NCBI GenBank assembly: GCA_963720725.1
Contig: CAVRGN010000001.1
Span: forward strand, 62,001 to 126,000
Direction: 5' to 3'
Length of the DNA: 64,000 nucleotides
Source of the DNA: Benzoatithermus sp963720725
GTDB lineage: Bacteria > Pseudomonadota > Alphaproteobacteria > Geminicoccales > Geminicoccaceae
Below the pieces are notes generated by a model. The model saw nothing but the letters and a program-made list of their open reading frames with translations. It did not search any database and had not been told where the DNA came from. Within the stretch, counting starts at the first letter, position 1. Each line of letters starts with the position of its first letter. Below are positions 18,440 through 27,855 of this stretch, in pieces. A program made the position numbers and the translations under genes.

Positions 18440-20147
18440 GTGACGAGCGTTCTTCGTATCTTCTTCAGTGCCCGAGGCACCAATCCGTGGGTCGTCCTGG
18501 TCAGCCTGATCGTCGCGAGCCTGTGCGAGGGGATAGGTTTCGCCACGCTCGTCCCGCTCTTGGGGGTGGCGAGCGGCTCCGCCAACAATTCCTTCATCTC
18601 CGAAAGCGTTCGTGGCTCGCTGCATTCGCTCGGTGTCGACGCGTCGCTCGGCACGCTGATCATCGTCCTGATCGTCGGGCTGGTCCTGAAGTCGGTGATC
18701 TCGCTCTACGTCATGCGCAAGGTCGGCTACGCCAACGCCGAGGTGGCCAACCTCATGCGGGTCCGTCTGATCAAGCAGATGCTCGGCGCGCGATGGAGCT
18801 ACCTGCTCGAGCATCCGAGCGGCCGCATCGCCAACGCCTTCAGCGGCGAGGTCGGACGCTCGCAGCAGGCCTATCAGCTGGCTGCCCAGTTCGTGGCCGA
18901 GGGCGTCCAGACCGTCGTGATGCTGGCCCTCGGCATGCTGGTGTCCTGGAAGCTGGCACTGGCTTCGATCGTGATCGGCGTCGCCACCGGCGGCGCGGTG
19001 CATTTCCTGGTCGCTCGGGCCAAGAAGGCAGGCCGGGCGCAGACCGATCTCACCAAGGAGCTGGTGAGCCTGCTCACCGACACGCTGGACAATCTCAAGC
19101 CGCTCAAGGCGATGGGAGCGCAGCAGGAATTCGTCGCCTTCTTCGATCGGCGCCTGCATCGGCTGCGGCGTGCACTGCGCCGGCAGGTGATCAATCGCGA
19201 AGCCTTGCGCAACGGCCAGGACGTACTGCTGGCGCTGTGTATGGGTGCTGCCGCCTACATCGCGATCGCGGTGCTCCATACCTCGTTGGAACAGGTGATC
19301 GTGGTCGGCGTGATCCTGCAGCGCACGGTCAAGGGTTTCGGACGGCTTCAATCCTTCCTGCAGCAGGCGGTGATCGTCGAATCGCCGTTCAAGGAGGTGG
19401 AGACACTGATCGCCGAGCTGGCCGCCAACCAGGAGGATCCCGGCGGGCGCATCCAGCCGCATTTCGAACAGGAGATCCGCTGCGAGCAGCTGCGCTTCGC
19501 CTATGGCAGGCGCAGCGTCCTGAATGGAGCCAACCTGACCGTGCCGGTTGGCAGCATCACCGTGCTGACCGGCTTGTCCGGCGGCGGCAAGACGACCTTG
19601 ATCGACCTCGTCCTGGGATTGCACCGGCCCCAGTCGGGACGAATCCTGATCGACGGCGTCGACCTCGCCCAGATCGAGCTTCAGGCTTGGCGGACGATGG
19701 TCGGCTACGTGCCACAGGAGCTGATCCTGTTTCACGCAAGCATTTTGGAGAACCTGACGCTCAGCGACAACGAACATAGCGAGGGCGCGGTCGACGAGGC
19801 CTTGCGCCTCGCCGGTGCCGACGAGTTCGTCTCGCAGCTTCCTGATGGGGTTCACACCGTCGTCGGCACCAAGGGCGCTCGAACTCTCCGGCGGGCAGAG
19901 GCAGCGCATCGCGCTGGCCCGTGCGCTGATCCGGCGGCCGAAACTTCTCATCCTCGACGAGGTGACCAGCGCGCTGGATCCCGAATCCGAGCGCGAGATC
20001 TGTCGCAACATCGTGGCGCTGCGCGAGCGGACCACCGTCCTGGCAGTAACGCATCGCCCGGCTTTCCTCGAGATCGCGACCAGGGTTTACCAGCTCGACG
20101 AGGGAATCGCGCTTCCCCGCGAGCTGCCGGAGCCGGCGACCGCATGA
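18440..20147 (+). CDS. ABC exporter half-transporter (MsbA-like), +1 frameshift as sequenced
   Basis: A fused membrane and ATPase half-exporter of about 568 residues after correction. Hydrophobic segments occupy about residues 15-310. The nucleotide-binding domain shows LTGLSGGGKTTLID (Walker A), GYVPQELILFHASILENL (Q loop) and, in a second frame, ELSGGQRQRIALARALI (signature), LLILDEVTSALD (Walker B) and VLAVTHRP (H loop). One surplus base at 19882-19883 breaks the join GTKGAR/LSGGQ; dropping it restores a canonical sequence. It is divergent from the ceramide genes and may flip or export the sphingolipid product, which is inference. Alternatives are a lipid A or peptide exporter. Confidence 0.85.
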
Positions 20148-20154
20148 TCCGAGC

Positions 20155-21654
20155 TCAGCTGGGGGACATGACCCTGGTCCGGCCGAGGCCGAGGGCCTTG
20201 GCGACCGCCCTCAGCCTGGGCTTGAGGATCTCGGCGTCCGGAGCGGCGTCGGGCACCGGCAGGTCCAGACGCAGCTCATCTCCGGCAATGCGGAGACGGC
20301 TGCTCGCCAGGAGATCGGGGACGGCAGCCGAGATCCGATAGCCAAGTTGCAACGTCGCCCCCAAGAGTTCGGCGCGGCGACGCTCCGCATCCGGCAACAG
20401 GGTGAGGATCTGGCGGATGAACAGATCGTCGGGGTGTCCCTCGTAGCGGATGAAGACGGCATAGGCGATGAAGGCCCGCTCCGCGTGGTCGACACCGATG
20501 AACGGGTATTGCGCGAGGCGGTAGAACGCTTCTCGTGCCCGGAAGGCCGGGTGCTCTCGCCAGGCACTGTCGGATACCTCGCAGGCGGCGAGCCGTAGCC
20601 GACGCTGCTCCGATGTCTCCTCGGAGACGACGGCCTCGGTCCAGCGGCCCATGGCGGCGCCGATCTCGGGAACTCTGGAACGCGACCGACCGAAATCCGC
20701 CGCGCCGGCCAGAAGCGGGTCCTCCGCCAGCTCCTCGGGCGACAGGCGAACGAACGCGCGTCCCTCGCGCAAACCGAAAGCGGAGAACACCACCAGCTCC
20801 GGCTCCAGCCGGCGTACGATGCGCTCCAGCAGCAGGGCTGCGGCACGCACCGTCTCCAGCCTCCGCCCCGGCATGCCCGGGACGGTGGCGAGCTCGGCGT
20901 CGTCCAGGCCCGAAATGCTCCGACCCAGGGTGATCGCCTCCTCGGCGGTCAGCCGATAGTCGTGCACCACCTTGAGCGGCGTGTCCGTCAGCGCCAGCCG
21001 GATCCGGGCCAGGGCCCGCCAGCCGCCGCCGACGACGTAGAAGTTGCGGCCGGCGGCGGCACCGGCGAGCCAGGGGACCCGGTCGAGCCGCTCGTCGATC
21101 ATCGCTGCCGCCGACATGCCGCGGTCGAGCAGCATGCGCGTGACCGGCAGGGTGCCGATCGGCAGGCTGCCATAGGGCTCGGTTGGTCCTTCAGGCGTGA
21201 CCACCGAGAGATCGACACTGCCGCCACCGAGATCGCCTACCACCCCCTTTGGACGGTAGAAGCTGCACGCGACGCCAAGGCCGGCGGCGTGCGCTTCGTC
21301 GTGCCCGGAGAGGATCACCACCTTTCCGCCGACGGCGCGCTCGGCCTCGGCCAGGAAGTCCGCGCCGTTCTCGGCACTGCGTACGGCCTCCGTCGCCACC
21401 CATTCGATGTCGTCGGCGCGCAGCGCCGCGGCGATATGGGCAAAGCGGCGCAGGGCGTGCAGGGCGCTGTCCATCTCCGTTCGACCGAGCCGACCGGTGG
21501 TGGCGAGCCCGCGGCCCAGTGCGCAGACCGTCTTCTCGTTGAACAGCGCGATGGGCGCCCGACACAGGCGCTCATAAACCACGAGACGGATCGAATTCGA
21601 GCCGATGTCCACGACGCCGAACGGCGGAGGCCGCACTCCCTCCGCGTACAGCAT
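20155..21654 (-). CDS. ppx: exopolyphosphatase (Ppx/GppA family)
   Basis: 499 residues from ATG 21654. The actin-like ASKHA fold is evident from FGVVDIGSNSIRLVVYERL at the start and GVVGDLGGGSVDLSVV in the middle; a helical HD-like C-terminal half follows (WREHPAFRAREAFYRLAQ). The enzyme hydrolyses terminal phosphates from polyphosphate, and family members may also cleave pppGpp. A GTG at 21687 that overlaps the ppk stop as GTGA is an alternative start and would imply translational coupling. Order ppk-ppx is standard. The gene is convergent with the ABC exporter. Confidence 0.9.
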   Translation of the reverse strand: MLYAEGVRPPPFGVVDIGSNSIRLVVYERLCRAPIALFNEKTVCALGRGLATTGRLGRTEMDSALHALRRFAHIAAALRADDIEWVATEAVRSAENGADFLAEAERAVGGKVVILSGHDEAHAAGLGVACSFYRPKGVVGDLGGGSVDLSVVTPEGPTEPYGSLPIGTLPVTRMLLDRGMSAAAMIDERLDRVPWLAGAAAGRNFYVVGGGWRALARIRLALTDTPLKVVHDYRLTAEEAITLGRSISGLDDAELATVPGMPGRRLETVRAAALLLERIVRRLEPELVVFSAFGLREGRAFVRLSPEELAEDPLLAGAADFGRSRSRVPEIGAAMGRWTEAVVSEETSEQRRLRLAACEVSDSAWREHPAFRAREAFYRLAQYPFIGVDHAERAFIAYAVFIRYEGHPDDLFIRQILTLLPDAERRRAELLGATLQLGYRISAAVPDLLASSRLRIAGDELRLDLPVPDAAPDAEILKPRLRAVAKALGLGRTRVMSPS

Positions 21655-21683
21655 CGATCCCCGCGTGATGGCGGACCTGGCCG

Positions 21684-23864
21684 TCACGCTGCCTGCGGGT
21701 CCGTGATGCGTGCCAGTTGCAGGCCCCGGACGCCTTTCTTCTTCAGTGCGCTGCCACGTCCCGAGAGGCTGGGATTGGTCATGAAGTAGGTGTGGGCCGA
21801 GAATGCCTCGGCGTCGTCGGGCTCCAGCCGTTCGTAGTTGCCGTCGGGCCGCAGCAGCCAGCTGTTGGTGACGTCCTTGAGGTTCGCCACCATCACCTGC
21901 GACATGATCTGCTGATGGCAGGTTTCGTTCTCGATCGGTATCAGCGCCTCGACCCGGCGCGACAGGTTGCGCTGCATCCAGTCGGCCGAGGAGATGAACA
22001 CCTTGGCTCTCTTCGACGGCAAGCCATGGCCTGCGCCGAAGCAGATGATGCGCGAATGCTCGAGGAAGCGGCCGACGATGCTCTTGACCCGGATGTTCTC
22101 CGAGAGGCCCACGACACCCGGGCGCAGGCAGCAAATGCCGCGTACGACGAGGTCGATCTTCACGCCGGCCATCGATGCCTCGTAGAGCTTGCCGATCATC
22201 CGCTCGTCGACGATCGAGTTCATCTTGGCCCAGATCTGGCCTTTGCGGCCCGCCCGGACGTGGGCGATCTCTTCGTCGATCAGTCGGATCAGGGTGTCGC
22301 GGATCCCGTCGGGCGAGAGCGACAGCTTCTCCAGACCTGCCGGGCGGGCATAGCCGGTCATGAAGTTGAACGCCTTCGCCGCGTCGCGCCCGAGCGAGGG
22401 GTCGCAGGTGAAGAAGGAGATGTCGGTATAGATGCGGGCGGTAATCGGGTGATAGTTGCCGGTACCGAAATGGCAATAGGTGCGGAAGCCCTCCGACTCC
22501 TTGCGCACCACCAGCGCCACCTTCGCGTGGGTCTTGAGGTGAATGAAGCCGTAGACCACCTGCACTCCGGCGCGTTCGAGGTCGCGTGCCCAACGGATGT
22601 TGCGCTCCTCGTCGAAGCGCGCCTTGAGCTCGACCAGTGCCGTCACCGACTTGCCGGCCTCGGCGGCCTCGATCAGTGCGGCCACGATCGGGCTGCGGTC
22701 GCTGGTCCGGTACAGCGTCTGCTTGATCGCCACCACATTGGGGTCGCGCGCCGCCTGCTGTACGAACTGGACCACCACCTCAAAGCTTTCGTAGGGATGG
22801 TGGACAACGAAGTCCTTCTGGCGGATGGCGGCGAAGCAGTCGCCGCCGAAGTCCTTGATTCGTTCGGGAAAGCGCGGCGCGTAGGGCGAGAACAACAGGT
22901 CCGGTCGGTCCTTGGTGATCACCTGGGCGACATCGGCGAGGCCCAGGATACCGTCGACCACGTCCAACTCCTCCGGCGGCACCTTGAGTTCGTGCTGGAG
23001 GAATTTGCGTACGTTCTCGGGCATGTCGGCGTTGACCGAGAGCCGGATCACGTTGCCCAGCCGGCGCCGTTTGATCATGGTTTCGAACTGGCGGACCAGG
23101 TCCTCGGCTTCCTCCTCGATTTCGATGTCGCTGTCGCGAAGCACCCGGAAGAATCCGCCCCCCTTGCACTCGAATCCGGGAAACAGAAGATCGGAGAAGC
23201 TGAGAATCAGCTGCTCGAGGCGGATGAAGCGGGGATGGTCCCCGGGCAGGCGGACGAAGCGCTCGAATTTCCCCGGCAGCAGGACGAGACCGCTCAGCAT
23301 CTCGCCGCCGCCGCGATCCAGTTCCAGGGCCACGCCAATGCCGGTGTTCGGGATGAATGGGAACGGGTGCGCCGGATCGACCGCGATCGGCGTCAGGATC
23401 GCGATCGCCTCGTCGTTGAAGCGCCGGCGCACATGATCCCGATCCTCCGGGGTCAACTCGTCGACTTCGAGCATGGTGACGGACTGCTCGCGCAGAAGGT
23501 TCGTCAGCTCGTGCCAGCAACGCTGCTGCACGGTGGTGAGCGCCGCCACACGCTGCCGGATTCCCGCCAGCTGCTCGCTCGGGGTAAGCCCGTCAGGTCC
23601 GACGGGGGGAACGGGCAGCTTGGCGAGTTCCATCAACCCCGAAACGCGGACCATGTAGAACTCGTCGAGGTTGTTGTCCGAGATCGACAGGAAGCGCAGT
23701 CGCTCGAGCAGCGGGTAGCCGACATTGCTGGCCTCGCCGAGCACACGCTCGTTGAAGGCGAGCCACGAGAGCTCCCGGTTGATGAAATGTTCGGGATGCA
23801 GATCGGCGCGGCCCGCCTCGACGATCTGCGTCGCAGTTGAAAGATCGACGGATTGCTCGTTCAT
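21684..23864 (-). CDS. ppk: polyphosphate kinase 1
   Basis: 726 residues. PPK1 polymerises the gamma phosphate of ATP into polyphosphate at the inner membrane. The N-terminal domain reads INRELSWLAFNERVL. The phospholipase-D-like catalytic core has the autophosphorylated histidine in IHLKTHAKVAL (His446) and the second histidine motif CHFGTGNYHP (His465), with WMQRNLSRRVE and KVFISSADW near the end. The length is normal. It is the upstream gene of the ppk-ppx pair and diverges from a SixA-like phosphatase gene. Confidence 0.95.
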   Translation of the reverse strand: MNEQSVDLSTATQIVEAGRADLHPEHFINRELSWLAFNERVLGEASNVGYPLLERLRFLSISDNNLDEFYMVRVSGLMELAKLPVPPVGPDGLTPSEQLAGIRQRVAALTTVQQRCWHELTNLLREQSVTMLEVDELTPEDRDHVRRRFNDEAIAILTPIAVDPAHPFPFIPNTGIGVALELDRGGGEMLSGLVLLPGKFERFVRLPGDHPRFIRLEQLILSFSDLLFPGFECKGGGFFRVLRDSDIEIEEEAEDLVRQFETMIKRRRLGNVIRLSVNADMPENVRKFLQHELKVPPEELDVVDGILGLADVAQVITKDRPDLLFSPYAPRFPERIKDFGGDCFAAIRQKDFVVHHPYESFEVVVQFVQQAARDPNVVAIKQTLYRTSDRSPIVAALIEAAEAGKSVTALVELKARFDEERNIRWARDLERAGVQVVYGFIHLKTHAKVALVVRKESEGFRTYCHFGTGNYHPITARIYTDISFFTCDPSLGRDAAKAFNFMTGYARPAGLEKLSLSPDGIRDTLIRLIDEEIAHVRAGRKGQIWAKMNSIVDERMIGKLYEASMAGVKIDLVVRGICCLRPGVVGLSENIRVKSIVGRFLEHSRIICFGAGHGLPSKRAKVFISSADWMQRNLSRRVEALIPIENETCHQQIMSQVMVANLKDVTNSWLLRPDGNYERLEPDDAEAFSAHTYFMTNPSLSGRGSALKKKGVRGLQLARITDPQAA

Positions 23865-23995
23865 GGCCTATGGTCTCCCGCGGTCGCCCCCGACGCAAGC
23901 GGCAGCATGGTCCCTTGATCATCGCAGTAGCAAGCGACGGCGCTCAGGGAGCGGCCGGATGCGCCCTTAGCCCATTCCGGGAGGCTCTCGTCAAG

Positions 23996-24517
23996 ATGCT
24001 GGAGCTGCTTCTCCTGCGTCATGCCAAGTCCCGCTGGGACGAGCCCGGAGGGGACGATCACCGCCGCGATCTCGCCCCGCGCGGATTGATGGCGGCGCGT
24101 CGCATGGGCGAACTCCTGCGTGAGCTGGATCTCGCACCCGATCTCGTCCTGTGCTCGACGGCCCGCCGGGCCGAGCACACATGGGAGATCGCCACAGCGG
24201 AACTCGGCGCCAGCGTGCCGGTGCGGCTCGACGAACGCCTCTATCTTGCGGCCCCGGACCGGATGATCGAGGTGGTGCGCGAGCTTGGAGGCGACGCACG
24301 CCGCCTGATGCTCGTCGGCCACGACCCCGGCATGCATCAGCTCGCTCGGAAGCTCGCTGCTGGCGGCGATGGCAGCTCGCGCTTGGCCGCCAAGTTCCCG
24401 ACGGGGGCGTTGGCGCAGTTCAAGATTGCCGGCGATGGCTGGGATGCGTTCACTGGCGAGCCCGCCGAGCTGCTGGGCTTCTGGCGCCCACGCGACGTCG
24501 GTGTCGCAGGCGACTGA
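23996..24517 (+). CDS. SixA-like histidine phosphatase family protein
   Basis: 173 residues from ATG 23996, with GGGAGG about eleven bases upstream. It opens with the catalytic MLELLLLRHAKSRWDEP (RHG-type motif, here RHA), followed by DHRRDLAPRGLMAARRMGELL, LVLCSTARRAEHTWEIA and the second histidine in LMLVGHDPGMHQLA. Short family members such as SixA dephosphorylate phospho-histidine on signalling proteins; others have unknown substrates. It is divergent from ppk with a 130-base gap. Confidence 0.87.
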   Translation: MLELLLLRHAKSRWDEPGGDDHRRDLAPRGLMAARRMGELLRELDLAPDLVLCSTARRAEHTWEIATAELGASVPVRLDERLYLAAPDRMIEVVRELGGDARRLMLVGHDPGMHQLARKLAAGGDGSSRLAAKFPTGALAQFKIAGDGWDAFTGEPAELLGFWRPRDVGVAGD

Positions 24518-24595
24518 TCTCGCGGTTGCGCGCCCTGCCCGCATCTGGCACTGAGCGTTGAGCCAGTCCAGAGAGGCGCGGCGGGAGGTACGTCG

Positions 24596-25993
24596 ATGAT
24601 CGGGCTGATCGGCATTGTCTTGTCGTTGGTCCTGCTCATCTACCTCGCCTATCGCGGCATCAACGTGCTGCTGTTGGCGCCGCTGCTCGCGACCGTCGCC
24701 GTCCTGTTCGCCGGCGGGATTCCGGTCCTCGCCAGCTATACCCAGATCTTCATGGTTTCCCTGGGCAAGTACGTGGCCCAGTTCTTCCCGCTGTTCATGC
24801 TGGGCGCCATTTTCGGCAAGCTGATGGACGACAGCGGCAGTGCGAGGGTGATCGCCAACTGGATCGTTGACCGGGTCGGCGACCAGCGGGCGATCCTGGC
24901 CGTGGTGCTGGCCTGCGCCATCCTCACCTACGGCGGCGTCTCCCTGTTCGTGGTGGCGTTCGCCGTGTTCCCGATCTCGGTGGCGCTGTTCCGGCACGCG
25001 CGCGTGCCCAAGCGGCTGATCCCGGGGGCGATCGCGCTCGGCTCGTTCACCTTCACCATGACCGCACTGCCGGGCACGCCCACCATCCAGAACGCGATTC
25101 CGGCCCCGTTCTTCGGGACCACGGCCTTCGCCGCACCCGGTCTCGGGATCATCGCCGCCCTGATCATGTTCGGCGGCGGCATGCTCTGGCTCAATCGGCG
25201 TGCCGCCAGCGCCAAGGCCGCCGGCGAAGGCTACGGCCAGGACGACGGGCCGGGTGCCGCGGCCCCGCAGCCGGACGCGGCCGTGGCCGGCCCCAGCTTC
25301 CTGGTCGCCATCGCCCCCATCGTGGTGGTGATCGCCGCCAACTACGTGGTCGCCTACCACGTCCTGCCGGTGCTCGACACGAGCTATCTGGCCGAGGAGA
25401 AATGGGGCGCATCCAGCATCACTTCTGTGCGCGGCATCTGGGCGATCATCGTGGCCCTGGTGGTGGCCATCCTGCTCACGGCGGCGCTGAACTGGGCGGC
25501 CTTCCGCGACCTGCGCCGCTCGCTCAACGAAGGCACCCTGGGCTCGATGCTGCCGATCTTCAACACCGCCTCCGAAGTCGGCTACGGCGCCACCATCGCG
25601 TCCCTGCCCGCCTTCATCCTGATCCGCGACGCCGTGCTCAACGTGGCTCCGGGCAACCCGGTGATCTCGCTCGCGGTCGCGGTAAACGTGCTGGCGGGGA
25701 TCACGGGCTCGGCCTCCGGCGGGCTCAGCATCGCCCTGCAGACCCTCGGGCCGACCTATGTCGAGCTCGCCGACCGGTTCGGCATCAGCCTCGAGCTGAT
25801 GCATCGCGTGGCCACCCTGTCCTCGGGTGGGTTCGACGCCCTGCCGCACAACGGCGCGGTGATCACGCTCTTGGGTATCTGCGGCCTGACCCACCGCCAG
25901 TCCTACGCCGACATCGGCATGGTGGCGGTGGTGATCCCCGTGGCAGCCCTGGTCGTCGTGATCGTCCTGGGCACCATGTTCGGCGGCTTTTGA
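24596..25993 (+). CDS. GntP-family permease
   Basis: 465 residues with about 12 hydrophobic helices. The segments GNPVISLAVAVNVLAGITGSASGGLSIALQ and LMHRVATLSSGGFDALPHNGAVITLL are hallmarks of the GntP/citrate-transporter-like family, which imports gluconate or related hydroxy acids by proton symport. The exact substrate cannot be read from sequence. A ribosome site (GGAGG) lies 6-10 bases upstream of the ATG. The periplasmic-binding-protein gene starts two bases after its stop, an unexpected close pairing for a permease that normally needs no binding protein. Confidence 0.88.
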   Translation: MIGLIGIVLSLVLLIYLAYRGINVLLLAPLLATVAVLFAGGIPVLASYTQIFMVSLGKYVAQFFPLFMLGAIFGKLMDDSGSARVIANWIVDRVGDQRAILAVVLACAILTYGGVSLFVVAFAVFPISVALFRHARVPKRLIPGAIALGSFTFTMTALPGTPTIQNAIPAPFFGTTAFAAPGLGIIAALIMFGGGMLWLNRRAASAKAAGEGYGQDDGPGAAAPQPDAAVAGPSFLVAIAPIVVVIAANYVVAYHVLPVLDTSYLAEEKWGASSITSVRGIWAIIVALVVAILLTAALNWAAFRDLRRSLNEGTLGSMLPIFNTASEVGYGATIASLPAFILIRDAVLNVAPGNPVISLAVAVNVLAGITGSASGGLSIALQTLGPTYVELADRFGISLELMHRVATLSSGGFDALPHNGAVITLLGICGLTHRQSYADIGMVAVVIPVAALVVVIVLGTMFGGF

Positions 25994-25994
25994 G

Positions 25995-26807
25995 ATGGCG
26001 ACCCTCACCCGCCGCGTCGCCCTCGGCGCCGGGCTCGCTTTTCCTGTGGCTTTCCGGCAAGCGCATGCGGGCCTCACCCTGCGCCTGGTCACCGGCGAGT
26101 TGCCGCCCTACTGCTTCCACGTGCCGCCCCCCAATGTCGCCGAGGGCGGTCGGCCGATGGGCCTGGTCTACGACGTGGTGCGCGAGGTTGCCGCCCGGGT
26201 GGGCAACCCGCTGACCGTGGAGTTCCTGCCCTGGCCGCGCGCACAGGAGCTGGCGATGGCAGGCCCCGATGTCGGTATCCTCGCCGTCACCCGCACGCCG
26301 GAGCGCGAGGACAAGTACCGTTGGCTGTTCAATGTGATCACCGACGAGTTGGTGTTGGTGGGACAGTCCGGAACGGATCTTGGCGACCTCTCCGCGCTCA
26401 AGGACCGCCCGGTCGGCGTGCTCCGCATGAGCGGTGCCGAGGTCTTCCTGCGAGAGAAGGGATTCTCCCGCGTCGCACCTGCGGCCGAGGAATGGACCAA
26501 CGCCCTGCGCCTGCGCACGGGTGCGATCGAGGCCTGGCTCGCGCCGAGGCTGATGGTGACGTGGGCCTGGCGCGAGGCCTTCGGGGATCCGGCCGACCTG
26601 GCGATCGGTCCGGTGATCCGCCAGAGCGAGATCTGGTTCGCGGGCTCCCCCGACATCGAGCCCGAGGTCGCCGCCCTCTGGGCGCGCAAGTTCGAGGAGG
26701 TGCGCGCCGACGGCGGCTATCAGCGCCTCCTCGATCGCTACCTGCGCCTCCGGCCCGAGCCGATGGGCGGCCGGCCCACCGAGATCCCCTGGGGCTACGC
26801 CGGCTGA
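25995..26807 (+). CDS. periplasmic solute-binding protein, family 3-like
   Basis: 270 residues. An N-terminal signal sequence is visible: RR, hydrophobic ALGAGLAFPVAF, then a probable cleavage after QAHA. The mature part has the bilobal layout of amino-acid-type binding proteins (LRLVTGELPPYC, GLVYDVVREVAARVG, VTRTPEREDKYRWL, YQRLLDRYL). Many related proteins in alphaproteobacteria are not part of ABC importers, and no matching permease or ATPase follows. It is two bases behind the GntP permease gene and probably co-transcribed. The ligand is unknown. Confidence 0.78.
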   Translation: MATLTRRVALGAGLAFPVAFRQAHAGLTLRLVTGELPPYCFHVPPPNVAEGGRPMGLVYDVVREVAARVGNPLTVEFLPWPRAQELAMAGPDVGILAVTRTPEREDKYRWLFNVITDELVLVGQSGTDLGDLSALKDRPVGVLRMSGAEVFLREKGFSRVAPAAEEWTNALRLRTGAIEAWLAPRLMVTWAWREAFGDPADLAIGPVIRQSEIWFAGSPDIEPEVAALWARKFEEVRADGGYQRLLDRYLRLRPEPMGGRPTEIPWGYAG

Positions 26808-26826
26808 CGAGCGAGGCGGCTGCCCA

Positions 26827-27855
26827 CTACCCCTTGACCGCGCCGATCAGCAGGCCGCGGCTGATATAGCGTTCCAAGGCGATCGCCATCGCGACCACCG
26901 GTGCGATCATCACCACGATCAGGACCGACATCGACCACCATTGCGGGCCGCGGGTGGCGTTCTGGGCGGCGATGAGAATCGGTAGGGTCTGAGCGTTGGC
27001 GCTCGAGAGAAAGAGGGCGAGCAAATACTCGTTCCACGCCATGATCAGGACCAGGATGAAGGTCGCCGCGAGGCCCGGAGCAGAGAGCGGCAGAACGATC
27101 GACCAGAAGATCCGGTAGCGCGAGGCGCCGTCGATCATCGCCGACTCCTCCAGCTCCAGGGGGATGCTGGTCAGGAAGTCGCGCATCAGCCAGACGACGA
27201 TCGGGACGTTGACCGCGACGTAGGTGATGATGAGCGCGGTGCGGGTGTCGAGCAGGCCCAGATGCTGGAACACGACATAGACCGGCACCACCACGGTGAC
27301 CGGCGGCAGGATGCGCTGCGAGACCATCCAGAAGGCGATGTCGTCGTTGCCCAGGGAGCGCTTCAGCCGCCGGCCGAAGCCGAGCAGCAGGAGGACGAAG
27401 AGCGCCAGCGCCACGGCGATGGCGACCGGTACCGGCACGCCCAGTGCGGCCACGGCAGCCACGGCCAAAAGCACGCACACCAAGAAGCCCAGGATGGCGC
27501 CGATGCGCGGCCGATAGGTAAGACGAACCAGGGCATAGGCGGCCATGGTGCCGACCGCCAGCGCGATGCCCGAGCTGAGCAGAGCCACGATCACCGTGTT
27601 GCGGTAGGGGCGGAGGGTGTCGCCGAGCATGGTGCCGAACAGGTAGCGCCAAGCGTCGAGCGAGGGCTGGAAGTCGATGAAGGGTAGGTAGAACGGCCCT
27701 TCGTTGACGTCGAGCGGTAGCTTGAACGAGGTAATCGTCACCCAATAGAGCGGGAACAGGACGACGAAGGTCCAGAGCCCCAGCAAGAGGTAGGCCGCGG
27801 CTGCGCCGAGCGGCGAGAGCTCGTCGAGCCCGCGCTGGCGACGCTTGGCGATCAC
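26827..27855 (-). CDS. sugar-type ABC importer permease (MalG-like), with extra helices
   Basis: 342 residues from GTG 27855, which overlaps the upstream permease stop as GTGA. The EAA coupling loop is IPLELEESAMIDGASRYRIF, and the C-terminus RYISRGLLIGAVKG is typical of the MalG-like carbohydrate permease family. Usual members are about 275-280 residues; here roughly 65 extra residues carrying two hydrophobic stretches (ILGFLVCVLLAVAAVAAL and VAIAVALALFVLLLLGF) sit between the AAYALVRL segment and the ILPPVTVVVPVYVVF helix. It works with the adjacent permease and binding protein; no ATPase gene is in this cluster. Confidence 0.9.
   Translation of the reverse strand: MIAKRRQRGLDELSPLGAAAAYLLLGLWTFVVLFPLYWVTITSFKLPLDVNEGPFYLPFIDFQPSLDAWRYLFGTMLGDTLRPYRNTVIVALLSSGIALAVGTMAAYALVRLTYRPRIGAILGFLVCVLLAVAAVAALGVPVPVAIAVALALFVLLLLGFGRRLKRSLGNDDIAFWMVSQRILPPVTVVVPVYVVFQHLGLLDTRTALIITYVAVNVPIVVWLMRDFLTSIPLELEESAMIDGASRYRIFWSIVLPLSAPGLAATFILVLIMAWNEYLLALFLSSANAQTLPILIAAQNATRGPQWWSMSVLIVVMIAPVVAMAIALERYISRGLLIGAVKG

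Noticed and set aside
18182..20035. 617-residue leftward open frame over the ABC exporter
   Set aside because: Antisense to clear exporter motifs, with shadow-type composition. The part in the intergenic region has no ribosome site or domain.
21717..23840. 707-residue rightward open frame
   Set aside because: Exact antisense shadow of ppk, without recognisable domains.
23861..26092. 743-residue leftward open frame
   Set aside because: It is antisense to sixA and the GntP permease, rich in His, Asp, Gln, Arg and Gly, with no family features; a by-product of high GC.
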